The position numbers and the translations under genes are program-made. Of a stretch of DNA of 64,000 nucleotides, positions 6,350 to 15,543 are shown piece by piece. The notes beneath the pieces were generated by a model, which saw only the letters and a program-made list of their open reading frames with translations, was not told the DNA's origin and searched no databases. This DNA is from Paenibacillus alvei DSM 29 (GTDB lineage Bacteria > Bacillota > Bacilli > Paenibacillales > Paenibacillaceae), in assembly GCF_000293805.1 (NCBI RefSeq), contig NZ_AMBZ01000013.1, positions 50,618 to 114,617 on the forward strand, given 5' to 3'. Each line of letters opens with the position of its first letter. The stretch's first letter is position 1.

Positions 6350-6454
6350 AAGTTAGTCCCCATTTAGTCCCCAATCATTGCTTTTAGAGGAAATCACCAT
6401 TCTGAGAATAATGGATTAATTCTTTATATATAAGGTATTAAGGCAAATTAAAAC
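6350..6454. other. Presumed prophage right-end junction zone
   Basis: No gene is seen. Phage-type small genes end at 6349, and typical host genes begin with the flavodoxin-fold gene at 6718. The stretch has a short direct repeat, TTAGTCCCC, at about 6353 and 6365, and then AT-rich DNA. The attachment site should lie between here and 6717, but its partner copy is outside the window, so it cannot be pinpointed. Confidence 0.3.
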
Positions 6455-6562
6455 GGGCGCCCTATTGCTAGGACGCCCTCATGGGAGAGGAGAAACCGGA
6501 CGAAGAGCTTATGGGGAAACGTAAGTCTTCTCCGCGGTTGTCTACGACATTCGATGATGTCG
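6455..6562 (+). ncRNA. Candidate structured RNA of three hairpins, unidentified
   Basis: Three stem-loops follow each other: GGGCG-CCTA/TAGG-CGCCC (6455-6478) without a T-run; a long stem with ACCG, GAAGA and CTTA arms around the loop TGGGGAAACG; and CGACAT/ATGTCG (6545-6562). The purine-rich joint CATGGGAGAGGAGAAACC between them is unpaired. No open frame with a good start spans it, and it does not match a riboswitch I can name. It lies about 155 bases before the start of the oxidoreductase gene and could be its leader or a separate small RNA. Confidence 0.35.
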
Positions 6563-6717
6563 ATACTTTAATGATTGCCCGATTGGTCAGAAATATACAT
6601 GCCATAAAAATATTTGTGGAGCTCGATAAATGATGCCGCTTTCTCACATCCTATATTAAAACAGATTTGTCCAGTTGTGTTAGCGCAACTTTGGTGAACA
6701 AGTAGGAGGAGATCTAA

Positions 6718-7302
6718 ATGAGGCATCTGATTATATACGCGCATCCCAATCCGAACAGCTTCAATCATGCGATTATGGAAATCGTCCAAGCTGAGCTTGA
6801 AGATCAAGGGCATGCGGCATTAGTTCGCAATTTGTATGAAATGGAGTTCAATCCAGTGCTGTCTGCCAAGGATTTCGAACTGTTCGGGCAGCATAAGCTG
6901 CCTTCAGATATTGAGGAGGAGCAGGGACATGTTGCGTGGGCGGATCATATGATCATGGTTTACCCAATCTGGTGGGCAAGCATGCCTGCCATTATGAAGG
7001 GGTACATTGACCGTGTATTTTCTTATGGATTCGCTTATCGATATGGCGCGGACGGCATCGAGAAGCTGTTGAAAGGAAAGTCTGCACTGCTGCTGTCCAC
7101 GCATGGAAATTCGCATGAGCAGTATGAGCAGAGCGGGATGTATGAGTCGATGCAGCAAACGACGGATAATGGAATATTTGAATTTGTGGGAATGAAGGTG
7201 CTCGCTCATCGTTTTTTTGCCTCAGTAACGACTATTGATGAAGAAGCTCGCAGGCAAATGCTAATAAGCGTGAGGGAGCTGCTGCAAAAGCTGCACAAAT
7301 AA
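6718..7302 (+). CDS. NAD(P)H oxidoreductase, flavodoxin-like fold (KefF/MdaB/YwrO type)
   Basis: The 194-residue protein starts with the FMN/FAD-binding 'IIYAHPNPNSFNHAI' and contains 'VYPIWWASMPAIMKGYIDRV', the signature of the NAD(P)H dehydrogenase (quinone) family (DT-diaphorase-like). Members carry out two-electron reduction of quinones or nitro compounds with a bound flavin. TAGGAGGAG precedes the ATG at 6718. It appears to be a single-gene unit between the candidate structured RNA and the terminator at 7395. The natural substrate cannot be told from the sequence. Confidence 0.88.
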   Translation: MRHLIIYAHPNPNSFNHAIMEIVQAELEDQGHAALVRNLYEMEFNPVLSAKDFELFGQHKLPSDIEEEQGHVAWADHMIMVYPIWWASMPAIMKGYIDRVFSYGFAYRYGADGIEKLLKGKSALLLSTHGNSHEQYEQSGMYESMQQTTDNGIFEFVGMKVLAHRFFASVTTIDEEARRQMLISVRELLQKLHK

Positions 7303-7394
7303 GGGAAGCTGCAAATAAGGACGGAGAGTTCTGCTCATTTGAGTGAAAGAATTTAGAAAGAAAAGAAACAGAAAGACATAATTAGGAAGAAGAC

Positions 7395-7434
7395 ACTCCT
7401 TATCGGACGCGGCCCCCCTGGTAAGGAGTTTTTA
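7395..7434 (+). terminator. Terminator after the oxidoreductase gene
   Basis: ACTCCTTATC/GGTAAGGAGT stem followed by TTTTT. The rest of the gap to rsmD (7435-7616) is AT-rich with a possible -10 TACGAT near 7520 and no clear gene. Confidence 0.8.
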
Positions 7435-7616
7435 CATTCGATGCTTTTTCTTAGAAAAGTGAGACCGGATGACTGATGTTAGGACACGTTTTCCTTTTTC
7501 AAATTATATAGAAATGTGGTACGATAAACGTCGAAATACAATAAGTTATTTGTTACATACCATCATGATCATACGTGATAAGCTGCGCTGCGGCGCAAAA
7601 GAATGGGTGGAGTGCA

Positions 7617-8207
7617 TTGAGAGTTATATCAGGAACAGCAAGAGGCCGCTCACTAAAGCCGGTTCCCGGCATGGGGACGCGACCGACCACAGATAAAGTC
7701 AAGGAAGCATTGTTCAGCATGATCGGGCCGTATTTTGACGGCGGCTATGTGCTGGATTTATTCGCTGGCACAGGCGGCCTAGGGATTGAGGCGTTAAGCC
7801 GTGGCGCGGGACAAGGAATATTCGTAGACAAGGATCCCAAGGCTGTTGAAGTCGTCAAGCATAATGTTCAAACGGCTGGGGTTGCGAATCGAAGTGAAGT
7901 ATATCGCAATGATGCGAAACGGGCGTTAAAGGCGCTGGCGAAGCGTGACATTGCGTTTGAGCTTATTTTTCTTGATCCGCCATATCGGCTGAAGGATGCG
8001 GACGAACTGCTGGAAGGCATGTGGAATGATGGGTTAATCTCAGAGAGCGCAATCATTGTTGTAGAACATGATTCGAAACATGTTTACCCGAATGAGATTG
8101 GCCCCCTTTATGTGTGGAAGAAGGCGGAGTATGGAGAGATCGGTGTAACCGTATACCGAGTCTACGGACAGACAGAGAAGGAAGCGGCGCAAGAACAAGA
8201 CGCATAA
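7617..8207 (+). CDS. rsmD: 16S rRNA (guanine966-N2)-methyltransferase RsmD
   Basis: The family starts with [11 protein letters not shown], so the TTG at 7617 (preceded by GGGTGGAG) is chosen over ATG codons further upstream. The protein is then 196 residues. Motif I '[20 protein letters not shown]' binds S-adenosylmethionine and 'LIFLDPPYR' is the catalytic DPPY loop of N2-guanine methyltransferases. It methylates G966 of 16S rRNA during 30S assembly. The gene is ylbH in Bacillus and, as there, is followed directly by coaD. Confidence 0.93.
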   Translation: MRVISGTARGRSLKPVPGMGTRPTTDKVKEALFSMIGPYFDGGYVLDLFAGTGGLGIEALSRGAGQGIFVDKDPKAVEVVKHNVQTAGVANRSEVYRNDAKRALKALAKRDIAFELIFLDPPYRLKDADELLEGMWNDGLISESAIIVVEHDSKHVYPNEIGPLYVWKKAEYGEIGVTVYRVYGQTEKEAAQEQDA

Positions 8208-8275
8208 GCTTCAAACCATATGAGGAAATGAAACGGCAGATCTATCTGCTGCAGGGAATAAGGAGGATTTATTTC

Positions 8276-8791
8276 ATGACGGAACATACAGAACGAGTGC
8301 ATGAGCCGCGCATTGCGGTGTATCCGGGAAGCTTCGATCCGGTTACGCTTGGACATCTTGATATCATACAGCGGGCTGCCAAACAGTTCGACAAGCTTAT
8401 CGTTGCAGTGCTGAACAATTTGTCCAAGCAGCCTACGTTCAGTGTAGAAGAGCGAAAGGAGCTTCTGCGGCAAATTACTAGACATATCCCGAATGTGGAA
8501 ATCGACAGCTTTCGCGATTTGCTGGTCAATTATATGGAGCAGAAGCAGGGCCATGTGATCGTACGCGGCATTCGCTCTGTAACAGACTTTGAATATGAGC
8601 TGCAAATGGCGTCAACGAACCAAAAGCTCAATCCAAGGGTAGAGACCATCTTTATGATGACGAATCCGAAATATTCCTATTTAAGCTCCAGTATGGTGAA
8701 GGAAATTGCGAAATTTAATGGTGACGTTAGTGAATTAGTTGCACCAGAAGTTGAATTGGCACTGCGTGATAAATTCAAAGATACGAACTAA
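8276..8791 (+). CDS. coaD: Phosphopantetheine adenylyltransferase CoaD
   Basis: The 171-residue enzyme transfers AMP from ATP to 4'-phosphopantetheine, the fourth step of coenzyme A synthesis. The nucleotidyltransferase motif '[16 protein letters not shown]' (TxGH at residues 24-27) and '[13 protein letters not shown]' (ISSTxxR-like motif) are present. ATG at 8276 has a strong AAGGAGG site; the N-terminus is about ten residues longer than E. coli CoaD. It is probably cotranscribed with rsmD and ends in a terminator at 8799. It supplies the cofactor needed for the ACP encoded at 18617. Confidence 0.95.
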   Translation: MTEHTERVHEPRIAVYPGSFDPVTLGHLDIIQRAAKQFDKLIVAVLNNLSKQPTFSVEERKELLRQITRHIPNVEIDSFRDLLVNYMEQKQGHVIVRGIRSVTDFEYELQMASTNQKLNPRVETIFMMTNPKYSYLSSSMVKEIAKFNGDVSELVAPEVELALRDKFKDTN

Positions 8792-8798
8792 GCAGCAG

Positions 8799-8843
8799 GT
8801 CCATGTCGCCAGTAGGATGATCCGGTCGATATGGACTTTTTTG
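8799..8843 (+). terminator. Terminator after coaD, shared with ylbJ
   Basis: GTCCATGTCG/CGATATGGAC stem followed by TTTTTTG. It lies between the converging coaD and ylbJ genes. Confidence 0.8.
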
Positions 8844-8844
8844 T

Positions 8845-10111
8845 TTAGCGATGGGTAAAAAGTCTGCCTATCGTTTGTGCCAGAACGAATAATGCGAACA
8901 GAAATAGACAGGCTACGGGAATGAGTATAGATGCTTGGGCCCAAATCGGCAGCTGACTCATATAGGTTATAAAGGGCAGTGACCCGCTGGAGTCAAGAAT
9001 GGAAGATACATGTTCGACATCGGTATGGCTGGCTGCAAACGGACTTAATGTTGACATTGCCGAATTCGGAGTGGAAAGCCAAGCGTGTAATGGCGACCAC
9101 AGCACATAGGTAAGCAGAAATGCACATAATGCATGAAGCAGGCGCGAAATCAGAAAATGGCTGAAACGCAGATCGGTTTCCTTAATGATGCTATGAACCT
9201 GAAGAAGGGCACTAATCCCGCTCCAGGCAATAACAGCACTGAGCAAAGCTGCCTGAAAAACGGGGGAGAAAAGCTGTAGAACCAAGTGTGTAGGCTGCCA
9301 GGTTTACTTCGAATAATCCGTTCAGGATATGCTTGCCGAACTCCTGTGGGATTGCGATGCGCAGAACTTGAATGATGACGGAAAAAATCATCATATATCC
9401 GCCGACCATCATTAAGGTTTGAACAGCAGAGCTGACCGACTCGCCGAGCATTCTCCCGAAGGGACGGCCATCTTGTCGATGGGCGTCCTCCATTTCGCTA
9501 ATCAATCGGCGATAGAAATTGCGGTGCGCTTTAGTGATGTTATGGTTGGGACGTACAGCTTGCAGCTCAGGATGCATACGATGTAACGTTCGCCAAATCA
9601 GTGTCGTAAGGATAGCGGACAGCCAGTGGACGATCGCGATGACAAGCCCAAGATGGGGCTGCTGCATGAACCCTACTCCAACAACAGCAATCATGAATAT
9701 GGGACTGTTCGCATGGGAAAGACAGAGAAGACGCTCGGCTTCCTGACGTGATAAAGTCTGCTGCTTGCGCAGTTGAGCAACAGCCTTTGCACCTGCTGGA
9801 TAGCCGGCTGTCCAGCCAACTGACCATGCCCAGCCGCCAACCCCGGGAAGGCGGAACAGCAAACGCATAATTGGATCCAGCATGACGCCTAGGCCATGTA
9901 CGAATCCGTAAGCATACAGCATTTCGGACAATACTAAGAACGGAAGCAACGCCGGGAATATAATGGTCCACCATATTTTCAGGCCTTGAAGCGAGGCTTG
10001 GAAAGCTTGATCGGGATAGGATACAATGCAAATAACGAAAAGAACCGCCGTGCTTCCCATTAGCAATGTCATGAACGGATGCTGGGATAGTGGCGTTCGA
10101 AAAGAAAACAT
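8845..10111 (-). pseudogene. ylbJ: Sporulation integral membrane protein YlbJ, frameshifted in a homopolymer
   Basis: Two minus-strand frames form one YlbJ protein of about 420 residues: 10111 to about 9262 ('SLQGLKIWWTIIFPALLPFLVL', 'SVGWTAGYPAGAKAVAQL', 'LSHANSPIFMI') and then 'AALLSAVIAWSGISALLQVHSI...' to 8845. YlbJ is a nucleoside-recognition/gate-domain membrane protein needed for spore cortex formation in Bacillus. The frame shifts by one base near GGGGG (9262-9266) or AAAA (9269-9272); deleting one base restores a continuous protein. The break may be a sequencing error. If real, the truncated protein would lose its last helices. Confidence 0.85.
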
Positions 10112-10236
10112 AGATGTTCACCTCTTGCATTAAAATGGAAGTTCGTACTTCCACATATGTACGTCCCAAAGACAGGCTTTAGACCAGTTTGTACATGGAT
10201 GCAAAGGCGAGTGAATGTAGCAGGAGGGATGCAGCA

Positions 10237-11310
10237 ATGAAAGAAGACGAATTACTAGGCACCCAGAAGACGAAGCGTTGGCGATTAGGCAACTGGAAGT
10301 GGTTCTTTGCAGCACTTCTGTTTTTGTACATCATGGTATATATGCCAACGCCCTATGTAATATATACACCGGGAAGTGCTGAGCAGGTCAAGCCGATGGT
10401 AAGCGTGCAAGCAGGTGATGAGACGGAAGACGGAACTTTTATGCTCACCACGGTACGTCGTACTTATGCCAATCTGGCCTTACTTATATGGAAATCATTC
10501 GATCCGCATGCCGAGTTCGGGAAAAAGGCGGATTCATTGCAAGGTAGAAGCGAACAGGAGTATGTTACGGAGCAATTGTTCAATATGAGCGACTCCCAGC
10601 TTGGAGCTGTACTCGCTGCCTATAATCAATTACATATTCCATACCAATTAAAATCTGAAGGCGTGTTTGTAATTTATAATTATCCGAACCTTGCGCATAA
10701 TGAATTTGAGACAAATGATCGAATTGTGGAAGTGGACGGACAGCCCGTTGTCGATTTCGATTCCTTGCAGGCTGTTATGAAGGGGCGCAAGGCAGGGGAG
10801 ACGGTTCAAGTTAAAGTTGAGCGGAATAAGCAACAGAAGGTCGTTAAGGCAACGCTAGTTGAGCTTAGTGATCCGAACAAGAAAGAAGAGAAGCGCGTTG
10901 GCTTCGGCCTTCGATACGGTCAACGCAAGGAAGCGGCACCTGATGATAAAGGCAAAACTGTAACATTCAAGGACAGTGAAATTGGCGGACCATCTGCAGG
11001 TCTGATGTTCACATTGGAGCTTATTAATCGGCTGACACCAGGAGACTTGACGCAAGGGCATCGAATAGCAGGTACGGGAACAATTGATCCTGACGGTAAA
11101 GTAGGCATCATTGGCGGAGTACAGTTCAAGGTGGTTGCTGCGGATCGTGAGCAGGCAGAGCTATTCCTTGTCCCCGAAGGCAATTATGCGGAAGCGAAAG
11201 CGAAGCTTGAGTCGATGGATACCAAGATGAAGCTGGTTCCAGTTCGAACCGTGGGAGAAGCGCTTCAAGCGATCAAGCAATTCAGTAGTAAGCAGAATGC
11301 TGGGAAGTAA
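10237..11310 (+). CDS. ylbL: YlbL/SepM-like membrane-anchored PDZ-Lon (S16) serine protease
   Basis: ATG at 10237 follows AGGAGGG; the product has 357 residues. One N-terminal membrane helix ('FFAALLFLYIMVYMPTPYVI') is followed by a PDZ domain (about residues 125-215) and a Lon-type protease domain. The Ser-Lys dyad is Ser253 in 'GGPSAGLMF' and Lys298 in 'IGGVQFK', spaced as in Lon. Such proteins act outside the membrane: SepM processes the competence peptide in streptococci, and Bacillus YlbL cleaves DNA-damage checkpoint inhibitors. The latter role is more likely here given the conserved ylbJ-ylbL-ylbM order. Confidence 0.9.
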   Translation: MKEDELLGTQKTKRWRLGNWKWFFAALLFLYIMVYMPTPYVIYTPGSAEQVKPMVSVQAGDETEDGTFMLTTVRRTYANLALLIWKSFDPHAEFGKKADSLQGRSEQEYVTEQLFNMSDSQLGAVLAAYNQLHIPYQLKSEGVFVIYNYPNLAHNEFETNDRIVEVDGQPVVDFDSLQAVMKGRKAGETVQVKVERNKQQKVVKATLVELSDPNKKEEKRVGFGLRYGQRKEAAPDDKGKTVTFKDSEIGGPSAGLMFTLELINRLTPGDLTQGHRIAGTGTIDPDGKVGIIGGVQFKVVAADREQAELFLVPEGNYAEAKAKLESMDTKMKLVPVRTVGEALQAIKQFSSKQNAGK

Positions 11311-11329
11311 TCGTTAGGTGCAACGTAAT

Positions 11330-11375
11330 AAAGATCGAGCCTAGACGGAAGACTTCTAAGCTCGATCTTTATTTT
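11330..11375. terminator. Bidirectional terminator between ylbL and tmcAL
   Basis: AAAGATCGAGC/GCTCGATCTTT stem with T- and A-rich flanks between converging genes. Confidence 0.85.
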
Positions 11376-11396
11376 CGATCCATGACTTGCTGTATA

Positions 11397-12671
11397 CTAG
11401 GAGTTCCGGCGGGGTGGCTCATAGTAATCCCGGAGGGCATCCCGCGCGTTCCATTGTTGAAAGGCATTCGCATATAGCGATGTTGACCGAATATCTGCCT
11501 CCAGGCCGCAGACGCCGCCAAGGCCGATATTGTTACGGTTTGCTGTTGATACAATCGGCAGCTCTGCGCTTTTCTTCATGCGTTTGAGCAGTGCTCTCCC
11601 TTTATCTGTAAAACCAAGAACTCGTATGTACCAGGGTCCTTTTTCCAGACTGTCAGGTCCGAAATGGAACTTATCATGATGAAGTATAATATGTGTGAGC
11701 ATACGCTGCAGTTTCGTTCGCGTATAGCGCTTGGTCTTAAGCTGCTCAAGCAGCGATTCTACCCGATAATCCGCCATCCTGCCAAGTGCTTGCTTGACAC
11801 GATGCTCGAGGCCTTCTGTAACCTCAAGGTGTCGCGCTAGAGATTTAGCAGACAGCTGATGAAGACGGTATATCAACTCGCGAGTGTAGGAATCCCAACT
11901 GATTGGCGCCCTGCCAAGACGATGCTCTCGCTCAAGGATTTGGAGCGTACTTGTCGGCAAATATTGTGCGCATGCGCCAAGGCTCCCATTTTTATTTTCC
12001 ACCCACAGCTTTCTGACGGCAGTTGCACTTGCGATTGAGCCTTCCGGAGCGTTTGTATCATGGTAACCCGCTTGCGTGCGTGCGATTGTGTAGGCCTCGA
12101 TTGTGCTATTTAAGCGCCGCAGTGCCATCACATAGTGCAAGCCGAGCGAATTGTTCGGCTGAATCATCCAACCATCGGCCTGGCCCGTTGAAGGGAGAGT
12201 GGCGCTGTTTTTTATCGCATGTCCCGCCGCCGCCGCATAAGCAGCAGGGTAGGTTAAGCCAGCTTTTAAATGCTCCTGCAGTTGATCTGTGAAACCGGAA
12301 GGTTCGTTGACAAGTACATCTGCAGCTTGTATGAACGGTTCTGCATCTCCCAGCTCGCTGCCGAAGCAGAGGGCGTCAATAACTCCTGTGGCCTGTAATG
12401 TAGCGACAGCACCGTAGGCAAACCATTCGGCAGGCTGCACAGCGTAGGCGACGGGCAGTTCAAGCACTAGGTCGACACCGTTCGCCAATGCCATATCCGT
12501 CCGCGACCATTTATCAGAAAGTGCGGGCTCGCCGCGCTGTAGAAAGTGGCCGCTCATAACAGCAACAACTGCGTCGCAATTTGAAATTTTTTTCGATTGC
12601 TGGAGATGATATACATGACCGTTATGCATCGGATTGTATTCAACGACGATTCCGAGCGTTCTCATTCGCAT
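11397..12671 (-). CDS. tmcAL: tRNA(Met) cytidine acetate ligase TmcAL (YlbM)
   Basis: A nucleotidyltransferase-fold protein of up to 424 residues. 'VVEYNPMHNGHVYHL' near the N-terminus contains the HxGH ATP-binding motif; 'AVMSGHFLQRGEPA' and 'GVDLVLELPVAYA' follow as in YlbM. In Bacillus TmcAL uses acetate and ATP to make N4-acetylcytidine at the wobble position of elongator tRNA-Met. ATG codons at 12671 and 12665 are both possible; the second is better spaced from GGAAGAG. The gene runs against its neighbours, converging with ylbL and diverging from yceD. Confidence 0.92.
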   Translation of the reverse strand: MRMRTLGIVVEYNPMHNGHVYHLQQSKKISNCDAVVAVMSGHFLQRGEPALSDKWSRTDMALANGVDLVLELPVAYAVQPAEWFAYGAVATLQATGVIDALCFGSELGDAEPFIQAADVLVNEPSGFTDQLQEHLKAGLTYPAAYAAAAGHAIKNSATLPSTGQADGWMIQPNNSLGLHYVMALRRLNSTIEAYTIARTQAGYHDTNAPEGSIASATAVRKLWVENKNGSLGACAQYLPTSTLQILEREHRLGRAPISWDSYTRELIYRLHQLSAKSLARHLEVTEGLEHRVKQALGRMADYRVESLLEQLKTKRYTRTKLQRMLTHIILHHDKFHFGPDSLEKGPWYIRVLGFTDKGRALLKRMKKSAELPIVSTANRNNIGLGGVCGLEADIRSTSLYANAFQQWNARDALRDYYEPPRRNS

Positions 12672-12923
12672 CTCTTCCTTTCAGGCGCCGAATGCGGTAA
12701 TATTGTATCTCAATGGTATCTTTTTATAGGTACATTGAATGCTTGTTAACGGATCTCTTTCCCAGACAATCCGCGGGCAATGATAATCAAATCATACCAT
12801 GAAAGAGTGGTTTTCCATAGGAAGGGGAATCGTGCTCCGGCTCTGGCAAACTGTCAAACGAATTTGGTTGACAAAGCATGACGTTAATCGCTATAATTAA
12901 TTTTGTTTGTTTGGAGTGATAGT

Positions 12924-13439
12924 ATGGAATTTCGATTTCGAGACATAGTTGCTGGTAGAGGGGAAACGCAGATTGATACGGCATTTCGTGCCGATGAGGT
13001 AGCGCGTGAGCGCTCTGATGTTACCATTTCTGAACCGGTTCATGTCGAACTGTCGGTAAAGGCGGAAAGTGATGGACTCGCACGAGCACATGGCAAGCTG
13101 ACCGCTAAGATGGAACTGCAATGCTCGCGTTGTTTGACATCGTTTACCGAAACGTACGTTATTCCGTTTGAAGAGCAGTTCAAGCTGAAGGACTCTACTG
13201 ATCTTCCCGCAGAAGAAGAGGAGGAGGACGTCATTTTGGTGGCGGACGACCTTGTCGACTTGAAGCCTTATGTGGAAGAGACGCTCTTGATGAACTTGCC
13301 GTATGCGCCGCTTTGCGACGAGGCGTGCAAGGGGTTGTGCCCGACTTGCGGCACGAACCGCAACGAACATCCATGCGGATGCTCGAAAGAGCGAATCGAC
13401 CCGAGACTGGCGGGGTTACAAGATTTCTTTAAGAAATAG
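12924..13439 (+). CDS. yceD: YceD/DUF177 family protein (YlbN), 23S rRNA accumulation protein
   Basis: The 171-residue product has the DUF177 features 'LQCSRCLTSF' (about residue 75) and a C-terminal cysteine cluster 'GLCPTCGTNRNEHPCGC', with an acidic segment between. GGAGTGATAGT precedes the ATG. It is always found directly before rpmF and is cotranscribed with it; E. coli YceD affects 23S rRNA accumulation. The four or more cysteines probably bind zinc. Its promoter lies in 12672-12923, where TTGACA (about 12868) and TATAAT (about 12892) are visible. Confidence 0.9.
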   Translation: MEFRFRDIVAGRGETQIDTAFRADEVARERSDVTISEPVHVELSVKAESDGLARAHGKLTAKMELQCSRCLTSFTETYVIPFEEQFKLKDSTDLPAEEEEEDVILVADDLVDLKPYVEETLLMNLPYAPLCDEACKGLCPTCGTNRNEHPCGCSKERIDPRLAGLQDFFKK

Positions 13440-13487
13440 AAAGCTGACAGTAGAAATAACACGTAACTTGGGTAAGGAGGTGTAAAC

Positions 13488-13661
13488 ATGGCAGTACCTC
13501 AAAGAAGAACGTCGAAAACACGTCGTGACAAGCGCCGTACGCACTTCAAATTGTCCGTACCCGGCATGGTAAAGTGCGCACAATGCGGTGAGTTGAAATT
13601 GGCGCACCATGTATGCAAAGTGTGCGGAACATACAAAGCTAGAGAGATTATCAAACAATAA
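13488..13661 (+). CDS. rpmF: 50S ribosomal protein L32
   Basis: The 57-residue protein starts '[17 protein letters not shown]' and contains two CxxC pairs ('CAQCGEL' and 'CKVCGTYK'), the zinc-binding form of L32. TAAGGAGGTG precedes the ATG. It is an assembly and structural component of the large ribosomal subunit. It follows yceD by 48 bases and ends in a strong terminator at 13684. Confidence 0.97.
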   Translation: MAVPQRRTSKTRRDKRRTHFKLSVPGMVKCAQCGELKLAHHVCKVCGTYKAREIIKQ

Positions 13662-13683
13662 TCGTATACCAATACGAGGAAAA

Positions 13684-13721
13684 GTAGTACTTCGCGATCT
13701 CGCGGAGTGCTACTTTTTTGT
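13684..13721 (+). terminator. Terminator after rpmF
   Basis: A 15-bp stem AGTAGTACTTCGCGA/TCGCGGAGTGCTACT followed by TTTTTT. Confidence 0.9.
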
Positions 13722-13794
13722 TTAGACTATTTGGATGAAATTAGGAAAATTAGAAAAGGTATAAAACTGGTGCTTTTCTTTGAGGAGATTTTTA

Positions 13795-13823
13795 TATATA
13801 CTACTCTTAGTACCAGGTTCTAA
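13795..13823 (+). promoter_or_regulatory. fapR promoter -10 with FapR box
   Basis: TTAGTACCAGGTTCTAA (13807-13823) closely matches the 17-bp FapR operator TTAGTACCTGATACTAA described in Bacillus. It lies immediately downstream of a TATACT (13797-13802) that could be the -10 box; the -35 is poor. This predicts that fapR and the fatty-acid genes behind it are repressed by FapR until malonyl-CoA rises. Confidence 0.8.
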
Positions 13824-13930
13824 ATGAGTTTTCCAAAACGGTTCAAAATGATCTATGATATACATAAAGGCCAGCACGATTCGCAGTTGAGCAGCGTGCC
13901 AAGCCTCTAGCATATGGGCAACGAGCAAAG

Positions 13931-14551
13931 GTGGTGCGGGACATCGAGCGTTTACCTAAAAGACAGCGTCAGCAGAAGCTAGCTGCAATCATTGAAGAGA
14001 ATCCATTCGTGACCGATCAGGAATTGACCCGCAAGCTAAAGGTGAGCATCCAGACGATCCGGCTTGACCGGATGGAGCTTGGGATTCCTGAACTAAGGGA
14101 ACGACTGAAGTTGATGGCAGAGCTCTCCTATGATCAAGTAAAATCCTTGCCACTGCATGAAGTCATTGGTGATATTGTAGATTTGCAGCTGGATCGCAGC
14201 GGGATATCGATATTTGAAATCCGTGAAGAGCATGTATTCTCCAGAACGCATATTGCACGCGGACATCATCTGTTCGCTCAGGCGAACTCGCTAGCAGTTG
14301 CGGTCATTAATGATGAGATTGCATTAACGGCATCAGCAGATATTCGATTCCTTCGTTCCGTGAAACTGGGCGAGAAGTGCATCGCGAAGGCGTATGTGCG
14401 ATCCATCTCAGGCGAACGAAGCAAGGCGAAGGTAGAAGTGTTCAGTTATGTGGGAGAAGAAATGGTGTTCCAAGGGAACTTTGTCATCTATCGTTCGGCA
14501 GGAACGGTGATTAGCAGCGAAGGAGGAGAACTGCATGAGAATCGCCATTGA
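13931..14551 (+). CDS. fapR: Fatty-acid and phospholipid biosynthesis repressor FapR
   Basis: The 206-residue protein has an N-terminal helix-turn-helix ('[26 protein letters not shown]') and a C-terminal hot-dog domain that binds malonyl-CoA ('[24 protein letters not shown]'). It is the global repressor of lipid synthesis in Gram-positive bacteria. The start is one of two consecutive GTG codons at 13931. It overlaps plsX by 17 bp, and a FapR box is present about 110 bases upstream, indicating autoregulation. Confidence 0.95.
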   Translation: MVRDIERLPKRQRQQKLAAIIEENPFVTDQELTRKLKVSIQTIRLDRMELGIPELRERLKLMAELSYDQVKSLPLHEVIGDIVDLQLDRSGISIFEIREEHVFSRTHIARGHHLFAQANSLAVAVINDEIALTASADIRFLRSVKLGEKCIAKAYVRSISGERSKAKVEVFSYVGEEMVFQGNFVIYRSAGTVISSEGGELHENRH

Positions 14552-15533
14552 TGCAATGGGAGGAGATAATGCGCCGCAAAGCAATGTAGAGGGTGCATTG
14601 GCCGCAGCTAAGGAATGGTCAGACGTTGAGCTGCTGCTAATAGGAGATGAAGCGAAGCTTGCTCCGTACATGACCTCTTCCACGTCTAATGTGCGCATCG
14701 TTCATGCACCAGATACGATTGAGGCTGATGATGAGCCAGTTAAAGCGGTTCGTCGTAAGAAAGAAGCCTCAATGGTTGTTGCGGGCCGCATGGTTCGTGA
14801 AGGTGATGCGGACTGTATGATATCTGCAGGCAATACAGGGGCGTTGATGACAACAGGTCTGCTGATCGTAGGACGAATGAATGGGGTTGAGCGACCTGCA
14901 TTGGCCCCTATGATCCCGACGATGGACGGAAGAGGCGTGCTAGCACTGGACTTGGGCGCCAATATGGATGCAAAGCCGGAGCATCTTGCTCAATATGCTT
15001 TAATGGGCAGCATCTATCGGGAAAAGGTGCACGGCATGTCGAGACCTCGCGTCGGTCTGCTGAACGTGGGGACGGAAGCAATGAAGGGGAATGAATTGAC
15101 GAAGCAGGTATATCCGCTCCTCGCGGAACTGCCGATTCAATTCGTAGGCAATGTCGAAGCCAGAGACGTATTGGAAAGCGCCTGTGACGTACTCGTGTGC
15201 GACGGATTCGCAGGCAATGTCATGCTGAAATCGTTAGAAGGAACGGCCAGCTCATTATTTGGTGTGCTGAAGCGGGAATTCACGCGTACATGGTATACGA
15301 AGCTGGCGGCGGCCATGTTGATGCCAGCACTTAAGGGTCTGCGCAAGACGATGGACTACAAGGAACATGGCGGAGCTCCGCTGCTAGGATTGAATGGACT
15401 TGTAATTAAGGCCCATGGCTCTTCGGATGCGCGGGCTGTTCATAATGCGGTTCGACAAGCACGTATAGCGCTGCAAAATGATCTGATCGAGACGATTTCT
15501 ATAGGAGTCGGCGGAACTAACAGTGGGAAGTGA
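14535..15533 (+). CDS. plsX: Phosphate acyltransferase PlsX
   Basis: The 332-residue enzyme converts acyl-ACP and phosphate to acyl-phosphate, the donor for PlsY in phosphatidic acid synthesis. It opens with '[13 protein letters not shown]' and contains 'SAGNTGALM', 'PALAPMIPT', '[18 protein letters not shown]' and 'GAPLLGLNG', all typical. It begins inside the end of fapR and is followed 7 bases later by the fabH region, in the same operon. Confidence 0.96.
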   Translation: MRIAIDAMGGDNAPQSNVEGALAAAKEWSDVELLLIGDEAKLAPYMTSSTSNVRIVHAPDTIEADDEPVKAVRRKKEASMVVAGRMVREGDADCMISAGNTGALMTTGLLIVGRMNGVERPALAPMIPTMDGRGVLALDLGANMDAKPEHLAQYALMGSIYREKVHGMSRPRVGLLNVGTEAMKGNELTKQVYPLLAELPIQFVGNVEARDVLESACDVLVCDGFAGNVMLKSLEGTASSLFGVLKREFTRTWYTKLAAAMLMPALKGLRKTMDYKEHGGAPLLGLNGLVIKAHGSSDARAVHNAVRQARIALQNDLIETISIGVGGTNSGK

Positions 15534-15543
15534 GTGATGCGTG

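Noticed and set aside
7435..7616. Possible ylbH (rsmD) leader RNA upstream of rsmD
   Set aside because: A structured leader is known for this gene in Bacillus, but I could not find matching paired elements here; the region is AT-rich with only a weak promoter.
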